A stretch of DNA of 64,000 nt from Eisenbergiella tayi (GTDB lineage: Bacteria; Bacillota; Clostridia; Lachnospirales; Lachnospiraceae). Below the pieces are notes generated by a model. That model was not told where the DNA came from, made no database searches, and was given only the letters and a program-made list of their open reading frames with translations. A program made the translations under genes and the position numbers. How positions within the stretch are numbered: the stretch's first letter is position 1; each line of letters starts with the position of its first letter. Below are positions 9,304-16,195 of the stretch, piece after piece. The stretch is from the NCBI RefSeq assembly GCF_001881565.1, contig NZ_MPDJ01000001.1, positions 1,112,829-1,176,828 on the forward strand, written 5' to 3'.

Positions 9304-9423
9304 TCAGCTTGAAAATTTTTTAGGGCAATATATTGTTCCACATCCCACATATCCAATCGGACAAAAAACAAAAACATCTAATTCCGAGCTGTTAACAGTT
9401 ACACAATCCGGTTTTTCATACAT
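9304..9423 (-). CDS. Cys-rich RiPP precursor peptide 2 (39 residues)
   Basis: This is a small open frame directly upstream of precursor 3 on the same strand. AAAGGAGATG precedes its ATG at an ideal distance. The leader starts MYEKPDCVTV. The core is CPIGYVGCGTIYCPKKFSS with Cys at 21, 28 and 33, plus one Cys at 7 in the leader. GYVGCG matches precursor 3, and the MYxK start with Thr and Leu spacing resembles the repaired precursor 1. The conserved core motif and ribosome site argue strongly that it is a real gene. Confidence 0.8.
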   Translation of the reverse strand: MYEKPDCVTVNSSELDVFVFCPIGYVGCGTIYCPKKFSS

Positions 9424-9440
9424 AATTTACATCTCCTTTC

Positions 9441-9564
9441 TCAGCCGCTATACAAAAACGGACAGCCTGAATACGCAAGAGCGCAATATTTCTTCGGACA
9501 TTCATAAGAGTCCACCCTTAATAGAGCCTTCTCTAATGTAAAAATTTCAGCTTTCTTATACATA
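9441..9564 (-). pseudogene. RiPP precursor peptide 1, frameshifted
   Basis: An AAGGAGGG ribosome site precedes ATG at 9564. The frame begins MYKKAEIF but stops after 20 codons. Removing one base from the six-A run (plus strand 9540-9545) gives a 40-residue peptide with leader MYKKAEIFTLEKALLRVDSY. Its core is CPKKYCALAYSGCPFLYSG and the stop is at 9441. The repaired leader resembles precursor 2 (MYEK...), and YSGC corresponds to YVGC in the siblings. The break may be a true mutation, a homopolymer sequencing error, or a slippery site allowing phase-variable expression. Confidence 0.72.
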
Positions 9565-9594
9565 CAATCCCTCCTTTCTTAATATTAAAATATT

Positions 9595-10632
9595 TTACTT
9601 TAAAGGAACCGCGTTTTTGAGCATTTCTTTATAATAATACATTCTCTTTTCACAGGTTCCTTCAACCGTCAGTATATTTTTATTATCTAAAAGCGCCTTT
9701 GCCGGACAGCCTCCATAACAGATAACCTGGCATACACACTCCCTGCATTTCTGTATGAAGAATTTTCTCAGCCTCATCAGTTCTAAAAAGCGCCGAAACG
9801 GGTCTCCTTCTATAATTTCTTCCAGATTATTACTATAAATATTTCCAATGCAAAATTCTTCACTGTCAAACATCTGGCACGGATATACATTCCCTGCTGC
9901 CGTTATCCGCAATCCACAATCCAAGTGTTCTTCACCAACCAGGAACGGACATGCCCAACTCACTTTTCCCTCAGGGAAATCAATATCAAGCTTCGGATGA
10001 ATTTTTTTGGCCGCTTCAACCCAATTTATAATATCTTCCTTCTCTCTTTCACTTTCCGCTGTAAGGCAAAAGGAATCCGTACGATGTGCCAGGGCGAAAT
10101 TAACTGTTGAAATTCCATATTCCCGGGCAAAATCCAAGATAGATAAGATATTTTCATAGCAACAATTTTTTTCCCAGATATTACACCTAAGTAAAATATC
10201 ATGGCGGAATCTATGTTTTTTTAATAACCCAATGGCTTTGACCTGTTTGCCAAATGTTCCTTTACCTCTGGATAAATCATGTATTTCTTCAATCCCACTG
10301 TCTAACGTAAGCTGAAGGTTTACCTTTTTGCCTGAAAGGAATTCAGACATTTTCTCATCCAATAAAGTTAAATTTGTTATTATTGTCGGTATCAGGCCAT
10401 TCTCGTTAATAATGCTTATAATCTCTTTAATTTCAGGATGAAGGAAAGGCTCTCCTCCTGATATAGCAATATTCTCAACTCCCATTTTCACTGCATGGCT
10501 TATAATATCTGCTGTCTTCCCATAAGGAAGCATTTCGCAGTCTGTCATATTTTTTTCGTTATAGCAGTAAATACACTTTTCATTACATTGAGATATGATT
10601 TCAATATATAATCCTTTTAAATAATTTCTCAT
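9595..10632 (-). CDS. Radical SAM/SPASM peptide maturase
   Basis: A 345-residue enzyme. The radical SAM cluster motif CNEKCIYC (Cys 16, 20, 23) lies near the N-terminus, followed by the SAM-binding ISGGEPFLHPE. The C-terminal SPASM domain supplies auxiliary iron-sulfur ligands: CGLRITAAGNVYPC, then CRECVCQVICYGGCP and a last Cys near the end. SPASM enzymes modify ribosomal peptides, for example by sulfur-to-carbon thioether bonds, or act as sulfatase maturases. The adjacent PqqD-like protein and Cys-rich peptides favour RiPP maturation. I start it at ATG 10632, which has AGGGGC upstream. A TTG 24 bases earlier lies inside the end of the PqqD-like gene and is less likely. Confidence 0.9.
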   Translation of the reverse strand: MRNYLKGLYIEIISQCNEKCIYCYNEKNMTDCEMLPYGKTADIISHAVKMGVENIAISGGEPFLHPEIKEIISIINENGLIPTIITNLTLLDEKMSEFLSGKKVNLQLTLDSGIEEIHDLSRGKGTFGKQVKAIGLLKKHRFRHDILLRCNIWEKNCCYENILSILDFAREYGISTVNFALAHRTDSFCLTAESEREKEDIINWVEAAKKIHPKLDIDFPEGKVSWACPFLVGEEHLDCGLRITAAGNVYPCQMFDSEEFCIGNIYSNNLEEIIEGDPFRRFLELMRLRKFFIQKCRECVCQVICYGGCPAKALLDNKNILTVEGTCEKRMYYYKEMLKNAVPLK

Positions 10633-10642
10633 AGATATGCCC

Positions 10643-10918
10643 CTAAATTGCTGCAATAATCTTCAGTTCCACAAAATTTTGGATTGTGTCGCAAACATCC
10701 TCCAAAATCACTTCCTTATCCACATCCATGCCTTCCTCTAATATAGAAAGGGCAATCCCTTCAGGCTCTGTATTTGTACATAGGCGATAAATTTTCCCTG
10801 CCGTGGCATTCAGGACGTGGGTCTTCCCACTGTCAGGATCAAATAAAATCATACGTCCATCTTCCATTTGTTCACTGCATTTAAGAATATGTTTGTAATA
10901 ACCGGTACTGTTCAACAT
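10643..10918 (-). CDS. PqqD-like RiPP recognition element protein
   Basis: A 91-residue stand-alone protein with the PqqD pattern: a hydrophobic strand with DGRMILFDPDSGKTHVLNAT, then AGKIYRLC and acidic helices (EGMDVDKEVILEDVCDTI). PqqD-type domains (RRE) bind precursor leader peptides and deliver them to the radical SAM enzyme. It ends 10 bases before the radical SAM ATG and has AGGGGAGAGG as ribosome site. The placement agB-pqqD-radical SAM-precursors supports the role. Sequence similarity in this family is low, so the call rests on motif pattern plus context. Confidence 0.78.
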   Translation of the reverse strand: MLNSTGYYKHILKCSEQMEDGRMILFDPDSGKTHVLNATAGKIYRLCTNTEPEGIALSILEEGMDVDKEVILEDVCDTIQNFVELKIIAAI

Positions 10919-10953
10919 CCTCTCCCCTTTCCCCTATATACCTTCCGAATAAA

Positions 10954-11508
10954 TCACCGTATCCTATTTTTAATATGGCCTGCAGCCAGTGACAATGACA
11001 TAATAAAAAATACCATGGTAATAATTTTTATCAGAGTATTCCATTGGAAAACAAATGCCGTTGTTAAAATTAATCCTTCTATACTTACGATTATTCTGCT
11101 TCTGCGTTTATACACTCTTTTTTCTTTAGCATCCAGTTCTTTTCTTTTATTTTGCACCGGGGACATTTTGTAAATTATCACCCAAAATAACAAGCACGCA
11201 AAAAAGGAGGGTACTTCTTTCCAAAAAACATTTGATATAAAATAAAAGCAGACAATTATAGATACTGACGATATCAAATTGCATCCCGTTCTGCTATCAG
11301 CATGATATCCCCCTGCATTTATTCTCAATGGCATACTGAATATCCAAAATATTAAGCTCTCCCCCGGTATGCCAAAGCATATCCCTATAATGAAGGTAAT
11401 ACATAAACCAATGATTAAATCTTTAATCCGCGTCAAACCAAATTCGATTATTTCTTTATCATCCGCATTTATTATACCTTCCCGGATAAAATTCTCTGTT
11501 AGCTTCAT
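10954..11508 (-). CDS. agrB: AgrB-family peptide processing membrane protease
   Basis: A 184-residue membrane protein with about five hydrophobic segments. The AgrB catalytic block RINAGGYHADSRTGC holds the conserved His and Cys seven residues apart. AgrB cleaves the AgrD propeptide after the ring residues and forms the thiolactone of the autoinducing peptide. The gene starts 9 bases after the agrD stop and is followed by the PqqD-like gene 35 bases later without a terminator, so the signalling genes and RiPP genes appear to share one transcript. This linkage is unusual. Confidence 0.92.
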   Translation of the reverse strand: MKLTENFIREGIINADDKEIIEFGLTRIKDLIIGLCITFIIGICFGIPGESLIFWIFSMPLRINAGGYHADSRTGCNLISSVSIIVCFYFISNVFWKEVPSFFACLLFWVIIYKMSPVQNKRKELDAKEKRVYKRRSRIIVSIEGLILTTAFVFQWNTLIKIITMVFFIMSLSLAAGHIKNRIR

Positions 11509-11517
11509 ATATCTGTA

Positions 11518-11667
11518 CTAAAACTTACGCAGTTTTTTTACACATTCAGGAATATTGGTCTGATAATACCAAAATGAGCAGGCTGTATTTGCTTCCATGC
11601 AGGCTGCTTTTTGAGCCAGAGAAACAATAACTTTTTTCATTTTTTCCGATATTCTCTTTTCCTTCAT
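11518..11667 (-). CDS. agrD: AgrD-type cyclic autoinducer propeptide (49 residues)
   Basis: A short gene directly upstream of agrB, with GGGAGG before ATG 11667. It has the AgrD layout: a basic amphipathic N-terminus (MKEKRISEKMKKVIVSLAQK), a signal region ANTACSFWYYQTNIPEC, and a basic tail VKKLRKF. By analogy with other AgrD peptides the ring probably starts at the Cys of ACSFWY, giving a thiolactone such as CSFWY. The PE following the ring is the typical recognition segment. Exact cleavage sites cannot be seen. Confidence 0.88.
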   Translation of the reverse strand: MKEKRISEKMKKVIVSLAQKAACMEANTACSFWYYQTNIPECVKKLRKF

Positions 11668-11694
11668 TTTATTTGCCTCCCTTTTTTATTTTTG

Positions 11695-11734
11695 ATTATA
11701 TCCCATATTTATCCCGTTTTTATTCTCATGCCAA
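11695..11734 (-). promoter_or_regulatory. Probable promoter of the agrDB-RiPP operon
   Basis: TTGGCA (11729-11734) and TAAATA (11706-11711) are separated by 17 bases on the minus strand. An alternative -10 TATAAT lies at 11695-11700. The site is between the kinase terminator and agrD. LytTR regulators usually bind direct repeats just upstream of the -35; I see no clear pair of 9-base repeats here. Confidence 0.6.
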
Positions 11735-11769
11735 AAATTGACCATATTATTGTAAAAAACAGATGTACG

Positions 11770-11804
11770 AAAAAAGTTGAGGGCACTTACTCTTCTCCCT
11801 CAAC
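11770..11804 (-). terminator. Terminator of the two-component operon
   Basis: GTTGAGGG (11776-11783) and CCCTCAAC (11797-11804) form an 8-base-pair stem, followed on the minus strand by TTTTTT. It separates the kinase gene from agrD, so sensing and production genes are separate transcripts. Confidence 0.85.
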
Positions 11805-11817
11805 TTTGCTATCCTGT

Positions 11818-13074
11818 TTATTCAGCATACATCATAATTTTTACACGAAACATATTCTCATCATAACAAAACTGTAATACACCATTATGCTCCTCCACCA
11901 TCTTTTTTACATTATCCAATCCTATTCCATGTTTATGGTCATCTTCCTTACTTGTAAGGAACCTATGCTCCTTTACTGTTACTTTATTTGAATAACTGTT
12001 TGATATATCCAAATAAAGAACTCCCTGTTTATAATGAATATCAATATCCAATATTTTATTTTCCGTATTCACTGCCGCTTCTATCGCATTCTCAAGAAGA
12101 TTGCCGATGATCACATTTATATTAAAATGGGAAGCAATGTCTGAAGGAATATTTACCTTTACATTCACTTCCTTTAAAACCTGTTCAGCCTTACTAATCA
12201 TGTAATTCAGCACACTGTCTATATCCAGATTTCCTGTATGCACCACTTCCTCCGGATTACTCATAAAATCAGCCATATTCTGCAGATATTCCTCTATATC
12301 TGATTGGCCGTTTTGTTTCGCCATAAGTTCCAACTGGATGATATGATGTTTCATATCGTGCTGCAAACCTCTTATTTTGTTTTCTGTTTTCATGATAGTA
12401 TCCAATTGATTGGCATACATGGAAATCTTTTGTTCCAGTACCAGTTTGTCAATCTTATATGTATAAGCTTTCAGTATTTCATTGTATAAATAGAAAACTA
12501 CCATATTAATAAACAAAAGACATAATGTTTCCATTTCAAAAACCATATTATCAGGACTGTTTTTATCAAATAACAACCCTCCGAATAATAGTATACTTAT
12601 CAACGGTACAAGCATTAATGATAAACTATGCTCCGGAAGAACCACGTCAGTCATCTTATTAGAGGTAACGATTTTTTCAGCCGCCAATATACATATAAAA
12701 AACAGCAAAACTGTAATCAGACTAAATACCTGATTATGTATCACACTCTCTCTATAATTATCTACAAACATAACTATCGCTAACGTATCACATCCCATAT
12801 TGATAAAATAAACCAGTAAAGTAACCATACTGTTTATTTTAAATGTATGTGTGTACAACCGTGTAATAACAAATATACCTGCAAGGTTACATACAAAATT
12901 AAGTAATGGCAGATGAAAAACCAAGTAAAGGACGGTATTCACTACATAAAAGAGGCCATAAACAATGAGTTCCTTTTTACCTGATGCCTCTTTGCCAAAA
13001 AAAACTTGCATAAACCGCCGTATAAGTACCATTCTGAAAAAATTGCTCAACCAACAAATTAATATATTATACAT
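11818..13074 (-). CDS. AgrC-like sensor histidine kinase (GHKL)
   Basis: A 418-residue kinase. About six hydrophobic segments fill residues 1-205, as in AgrC peptide receptors. A coiled linker leads to the phosphoacceptor region LQHDMKHHI, and the GHKL ATPase domain has the N box NLLENAIEAA and a G box around HGIGLDNVKK. It should bind the autoinducer made by AgrDB and phosphorylate the LytTR regulator encoded 11 bases upstream. It ends at a terminator. The kinase lies after the regulator, the reverse of the staphylococcal agrCA order. Confidence 0.88.
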   Translation of the reverse strand: MYNILICWLSNFFRMVLIRRFMQVFFGKEASGKKELIVYGLFYVVNTVLYLVFHLPLLNFVCNLAGIFVITRLYTHTFKINSMVTLLVYFINMGCDTLAIVMFVDNYRESVIHNQVFSLITVLLFFICILAAEKIVTSNKMTDVVLPEHSLSLMLVPLISILLFGGLLFDKNSPDNMVFEMETLCLLFINMVVFYLYNEILKAYTYKIDKLVLEQKISMYANQLDTIMKTENKIRGLQHDMKHHIIQLELMAKQNGQSDIEEYLQNMADFMSNPEEVVHTGNLDIDSVLNYMISKAEQVLKEVNVKVNIPSDIASHFNINVIIGNLLENAIEAAVNTENKILDIDIHYKQGVLYLDISNSYSNKVTVKEHRFLTSKEDDHKHGIGLDNVKKMVEEHNGVLQFCYDENMFRVKIMMYAE

Positions 13075-13085
13075 CCTTCATCCTT

Positions 13086-13790
13086 TTACCCTTGATTCAG
13101 TATATGTTCTCTTACATCTTTTCTGTTTGGCTTACTTATGCTTAAAATTTTGTCATTGCTCATTTCTGCTGTTTCATACGTATATTTCCTTACATGATTA
13201 CGGTTTATAATATAAGATTTATGTATCAATATAAAATCCTCCGGTAACTTTTCCCGAATAGTATCGATTTTATCATAAAACTCTATTTCCTTATTTTTAA
13301 GCACAATGTGTATTTTTCTTCCGGCACTGTAAAAATACAAAATATCGCCATAAGGAATCTTATAGTACTCACCGCCTTTCTGAAATTCAAAAAACATATT
13401 GTTTTTATCTATTATTTTGATTGCTAATTCCATTGTTTCATCTATTTGTTTCTGCAAAATTGGTTTGACGAGGAAATCCATCGGCTGCATCTTAAATAAT
13501 TGCTGTGCATATTGCCCTTTACATGAAATATATACAATCTGTATATCCCTGTTTTCCAGTTCCTCACGAATATATCTGCCGACAACAATTCCATCCAGAT
13601 CCAACAGCTCTATATCAAGAAAAATGAGATCCAGCCCGCCGGAGTTTTTCAGGTAACGGCATAGCTGTTCTCCCGAATTCCATATATGGACAGCAAATTT
13701 AATCATATGTTTTTTTTCATACTGCAATAACATTTCTTCTATTTCAGAGCATGTGAATTCACCATCATCACAAATCCCAATATCGTACAC
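13086..13790 (-). CDS. LytTR-type response regulator (AgrA-like)
   Basis: A 234-residue regulator. The receiver domain opens YDIGICDD with acidic residues near the start. It has the phosphoacceptor in LIFLDIELLDLDG and the conserved Lys in DFLVKP. The C-terminal LytTR DNA-binding domain has GDILYFYSAGRKIHIV and LIHKSYIINRNHV. I favour GTG at 13790 because AGGGGAG is 8 bases upstream and homologues begin at this point. The ATG at 13808 lies before the ribosome site. It pairs with the AgrC-like kinase and probably drives the agrDB-RiPP promoter. Confidence 0.88.
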   Translation of the reverse strand: MYDIGICDDGEFTCSEIEEMLLQYEKKHMIKFAVHIWNSGEQLCRYLKNSGGLDLIFLDIELLDLDGIVVGRYIREELENRDIQIVYISCKGQYAQQLFKMQPMDFLVKPILQKQIDETMELAIKIIDKNNMFFEFQKGGEYYKIPYGDILYFYSAGRKIHIVLKNKEIEFYDKIDTIREKLPEDFILIHKSYIINRNHVRKYTYETAEMSNDKILSISKPNRKDVREHILNQG

Positions 13791-13868
13791 ACCAACAGCT
13801 CCCCTCATTTATATCATCCCGTAACGGTTTTACCCTTTTGCTGGTAAAATGCTCCGCATGTTTGAATA

Positions 13869-13874
13869 ATTATA
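13869..13874 (-). promoter_or_regulatory. Possible -10 of the two-component operon
   Basis: TATAAT on the minus strand, about 80 bases upstream of the regulator start. The -35 is weak. An inverted repeat (GGTTTTACC / GGTAAAA, about 13828-13849) lies in the leader. Confidence 0.35.
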
Positions 13875-13991
13875 TCACAGGAAAACAGAAGGATACTGAT
13901 ATTGGCCTAAACGGCCTGATAATGTACTTAAATGCAAAAACTAGAATAACCCGCATCGGAATAATCAGAGTCGTTTTTTCCTTACGGCATC

Positions 13992-14020
13992 AAAAAAGCA
14001 GGCGCTTCCGCCTGCTTTTT
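13992..14020. terminator. Bidirectional intrinsic terminator after dgoD
   Basis: GCAGGCG (13998-14004) and CGCCTGC (14009-14015) pair around a CTTC loop, flanked by A6 and T5, so it works on both strands. It terminates the galactonate operon on the minus strand. Confidence 0.9.
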
Positions 14021-14030
14021 GTCTGTTATT

Positions 14031-15179
14031 TTACCATTCCGCTATGGATCCATCCTCATGTCTCCATACCGGATTCTTCCATCTGTGAGGCATCCGGTTC
14101 TCTTCCAGAACCAATTCCCTGTTAACTTCTATTCCAAGGCCATCCTTCTCGGGAAGGCTGGCGAATCCGTCGGTAAATGTATAGACTTCCTTATTTTTAA
14201 TATAATCCAGGACACCATGATGCTCATTATAATGAATTCCCATACTCTGTTCCTGGATAAACGCATTATAGCAGGTGGCATCCACCTGAATGCAGGCTGC
14301 CAGGGCTACCGGCCCCAGCGGGCAGTGCGGTGCAAGCGCCACATCATAGGCTTCTGCCATGGCGGCAATTTTCTTCACTTCCGTAATCCCTCCGGCATGA
14401 GACAAATCAGGCTGGATGATATCCACGCCTCCGGTCTGAAGCAGCCGTTTAAAGTCATATTTTGAAAACAGCCTTTCTCCCGTAGCAATAGGAATATCAC
14501 AGGCTCTTCGTATTTCTATAAATTCTTCCATATGCTCACACAGAACCGGTTCTTCTATAAACATGGGCTGGAATTCTTCCAGTTTTTTTGCCAGTATTTT
14601 AGCCATGGGCTTATGGACACGACCGTGAAAATCAATGGCTATCCCAAAATATTTCCCCACGGCTTCCCTTATCGATGCCACCCGTTCCAATACCCGATCA
14701 ATCTTCTCATAGGAATCTATAATCTGCATCTCTTCTGTGGCATTCATTTTTATAGCGGTGAATCCGGCTTTCTTCTTTTCCAAAGCATCTCTTGCCACAT
14801 CACTGGGCCGATCTCCTCCTATCCAGGAATAGACTCTGATTTTATCCCGGCAGCTTCCTCCCATCAGCTCGTAAACAGGCGTATGATAATATTTTCCCTT
14901 GATATCCCAAAGCGCCTGATCAATGCCGGAAATAGCACTCATCAGAATAGGGCCTCCCCGATAAAAACCTGCTCTGTACAGGGTATTCCAGATATCCTCT
15001 ATACGCCTGGGATCCTTTCCTAACAGATATTCCTTCATTTCTTCCACGCAGGCAAGCACGGTATTGGCTTTTCCTTCGATAATCGCTTCTCCCCAGCCGG
15101 TGAGGCCATCGTCCGTGACAATCTCCACAAATCCCCATCTGGGCCGTCCCCAGTAAACATTGACTTCTGCTATTTTCAT
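14031..15179 (-). CDS. dgoD: Galactonate dehydratase (enolase superfamily)
   Basis: A 382-residue enzyme matching DgoD in length and motifs. The N-terminal capping domain has VYWGRPRWGFVEIVTDDG. The barrel has IKMNAT, DFHGRVHKPMA, the metal ligands in FIEEPV and IATGERLFSKYDF, then QPDLSHAGGI and APHCPLGP. It dehydrates D-galactonate to 2-keto-3-deoxy-galactonate. The start is ATG 15179 with AAGGAG upstream; it overlaps the aldolase stop by 4 bases (ATGA), implying coupling. A different sugar acid substrate in the same subgroup cannot be excluded. No KDGal kinase gene is adjacent. Confidence 0.87.
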   Translation of the reverse strand: MKIAEVNVYWGRPRWGFVEIVTDDGLTGWGEAIIEGKANTVLACVEEMKEYLLGKDPRRIEDIWNTLYRAGFYRGGPILMSAISGIDQALWDIKGKYYHTPVYELMGGSCRDKIRVYSWIGGDRPSDVARDALEKKKAGFTAIKMNATEEMQIIDSYEKIDRVLERVASIREAVGKYFGIAIDFHGRVHKPMAKILAKKLEEFQPMFIEEPVLCEHMEEFIEIRRACDIPIATGERLFSKYDFKRLLQTGGVDIIQPDLSHAGGITEVKKIAAMAEAYDVALAPHCPLGPVALAACIQVDATCYNAFIQEQSMGIHYNEHHGVLDYIKNKEVYTFTDGFASLPEKDGLGIEVNRELVLEENRMPHRWKNPVWRHEDGSIAEW

Positions 15180-15805
15180 ACGCTTTTTCTCCTTATTCCC
15201 TGAACCAGGCCCCTGACATATGCTGAGGCTTCCTCCCACTGCTTCTTTTCCACATATTCGCGGGGCACCATATTCTGCCCCATTCCCACTCCAATGAACC
15301 CTCTTTCGAAAAAACTGCCTATATTTCCGGCATTTACACCCCCGACCGCCACATATTCCGTTCCATCAAAAGGCCCTTTCAGGCTTTTTATGTAATTTTC
15401 CGGCAAATCCCCTGCCGGAAACAGCTTCATGGTGTTTAGCCCATAAGATAAACACACATCCACATCCGTAGGAGTCATCACCCCGGGTAAAATCCGGATA
15501 GCATGTTTCAGGCAGAATTCAATGGTATCCCTGTTGACCGAGGGTGTCAGCACAAACTCCGCCCCGGAATCCAGGGCTATCCTGCACCGTTCCGGAGTAG
15601 TAACTGTTCCCGCCCCCACTGCCGCTTCCTCTCCGAATATTTTTTTCAGCAGAATGATCTGTGAAAGCGCATCATCAGAATTAAGCGCCACCTCAAACAT
15701 TTTTACCCCACCCTCAAAAACAACCCTTGCGTAGTCTTCTGTTTCTTCCAGCGGGACATTCCTCAAAATAGCACAAATCGGATGCTTTAAACACAATTCT
15801 CTCAT
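15176..15805 (-). CDS. KDPG/KDPGal aldolase
   Basis: A 209-residue class I aldolase. Family motifs are CAILRNVPLEE near the start, FEVALNSDDA (catalytic Glu region), AVGAGTVTTPE, FVLTPSVN, LPGVMTPTDV and the Schiff-base Lys in NTMKLFPAGD. It cleaves 2-keto-3-deoxy-6-phospho-gluconate or -galactonate to pyruvate and glyceraldehyde 3-phosphate. Pairing with dgoD favours the galactonate route (DgoA activity). It is the first gene of the operon and follows a promoter with two operator-like repeats. Confidence 0.9.
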   Translation of the reverse strand: MRELCLKHPICAILRNVPLEETEDYARVVFEGGVKMFEVALNSDDALSQIILLKKIFGEEAAVGAGTVTTPERCRIALDSGAEFVLTPSVNRDTIEFCLKHAIRILPGVMTPTDVDVCLSYGLNTMKLFPAGDLPENYIKSLKGPFDGTEYVAVGGVNAGNIGSFFERGFIGVGMGQNMVPREYVEKKQWEEASAYVRGLVQGIRRKSV

Positions 15806-15884
15806 TAATTATACCCCCTTTTCCACATTAGAGAAGCTATATTTCCCTTTAATGTGTATGAACCCGCCCATTAATTCCGTATAA

Positions 15885-15915
15885 TGGAACTATATTTTAT
15901 AATATGGAACTATAT
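15885..15915 (-). promoter_or_regulatory. Two direct operator-like repeats (probable IclR sites)
   Basis: TGGAACTATAT occurs at 15885-15895 and again at 15905-15915, exactly 20 bases apart (two helical turns). Both lie just downstream of the -10, at the expected transcription start of the aldolase-dgoD operon. Binding here would block transcription, consistent with repression by the divergent IclR protein. Confidence 0.65.
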
Positions 15916-15919
15916 ATTT

Positions 15920-15948
15920 TTTATACCCCAATATTACATCTCTGTCAA
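15920..15948 (-). promoter_or_regulatory. Promoter of the aldolase-dgoD operon
   Basis: On the minus strand TTGACA (15943-15948) is followed after exactly 17 bases by TATAAA (15920-15925). The start would fall near 15913, about 110 bases before the aldolase ATG. Confidence 0.8.
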
Positions 15949-15974
15949 TGTACTTTTTCTAAATATTGGGGTAT
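15923..15974. repeat. 13-base inverted repeat spanning the dgo promoter
   Basis: ATACCCCAATATT (15923-15935) and AATATTGGGGTAT (15962-15974) are perfect inverted copies, centred 39 bases apart and flanking the -35 box. This may be a second operator. Confidence 0.6.
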
Positions 15975-16059
15975 TCCTTACAACCAGCTAACCCTTCGTT
16001 TTTGGGCCCTGAAAGGCAGAATTACTCCGGAAGAAGTTCGTGAGATACTGGAGGATTAA
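15961..16059 (+). pseudogene. Possible gene remnant (C-terminal fragment)
   Basis: The plus frame ending at TAA 16057-16059 reads FWALKGRITPEEVREILED, a plausible amphipathic protein C-terminus. No ribosome site or credible upstream body exists, since it runs back into the dgo promoter. It is probably leftover from an older insertion or deletion. I do not recognise the parent gene. Confidence 0.25.
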
Positions 16060-16195
16060 ACTTTCAAAGCTGTCCTTTGCCCTGCCTCCTTGCCTTGAGC
16101 CATGAAAAGTGCTAAAGTTAGGTAATCGTGAAGGAACTGAACAGTTACAAAGCCGGTTCCTGTGAAATACCATTTTGAAATAATCGAGGTATACT

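Larger units (their letters stand above)
15806..16195. other. Intergenic region between divergent aldolase and IclR genes
   Basis: This 390-base gap holds the operon promoter, two operator repeats, a 13-base inverted repeat and an apparent C-terminal gene remnant (about 15970-16059). The stretch 16060-16180 shows no recognisable gene. It includes an AT-poor block that may be further debris. Confidence 0.5.

Noticed and set aside
11735..11770. Search for LytTR/AgrA direct repeats upstream of agrD
   Set aside because: I could not find two convincing 9-base repeats with the usual 12-base spacing, so no operator is claimed.
13828..13849. Inverted repeat GGTTTTACC/GGTAAAA in the regulator leader
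   Set aside because: Short and AT-rich with an imperfect loop; not strong enough to call a separate regulatory site.
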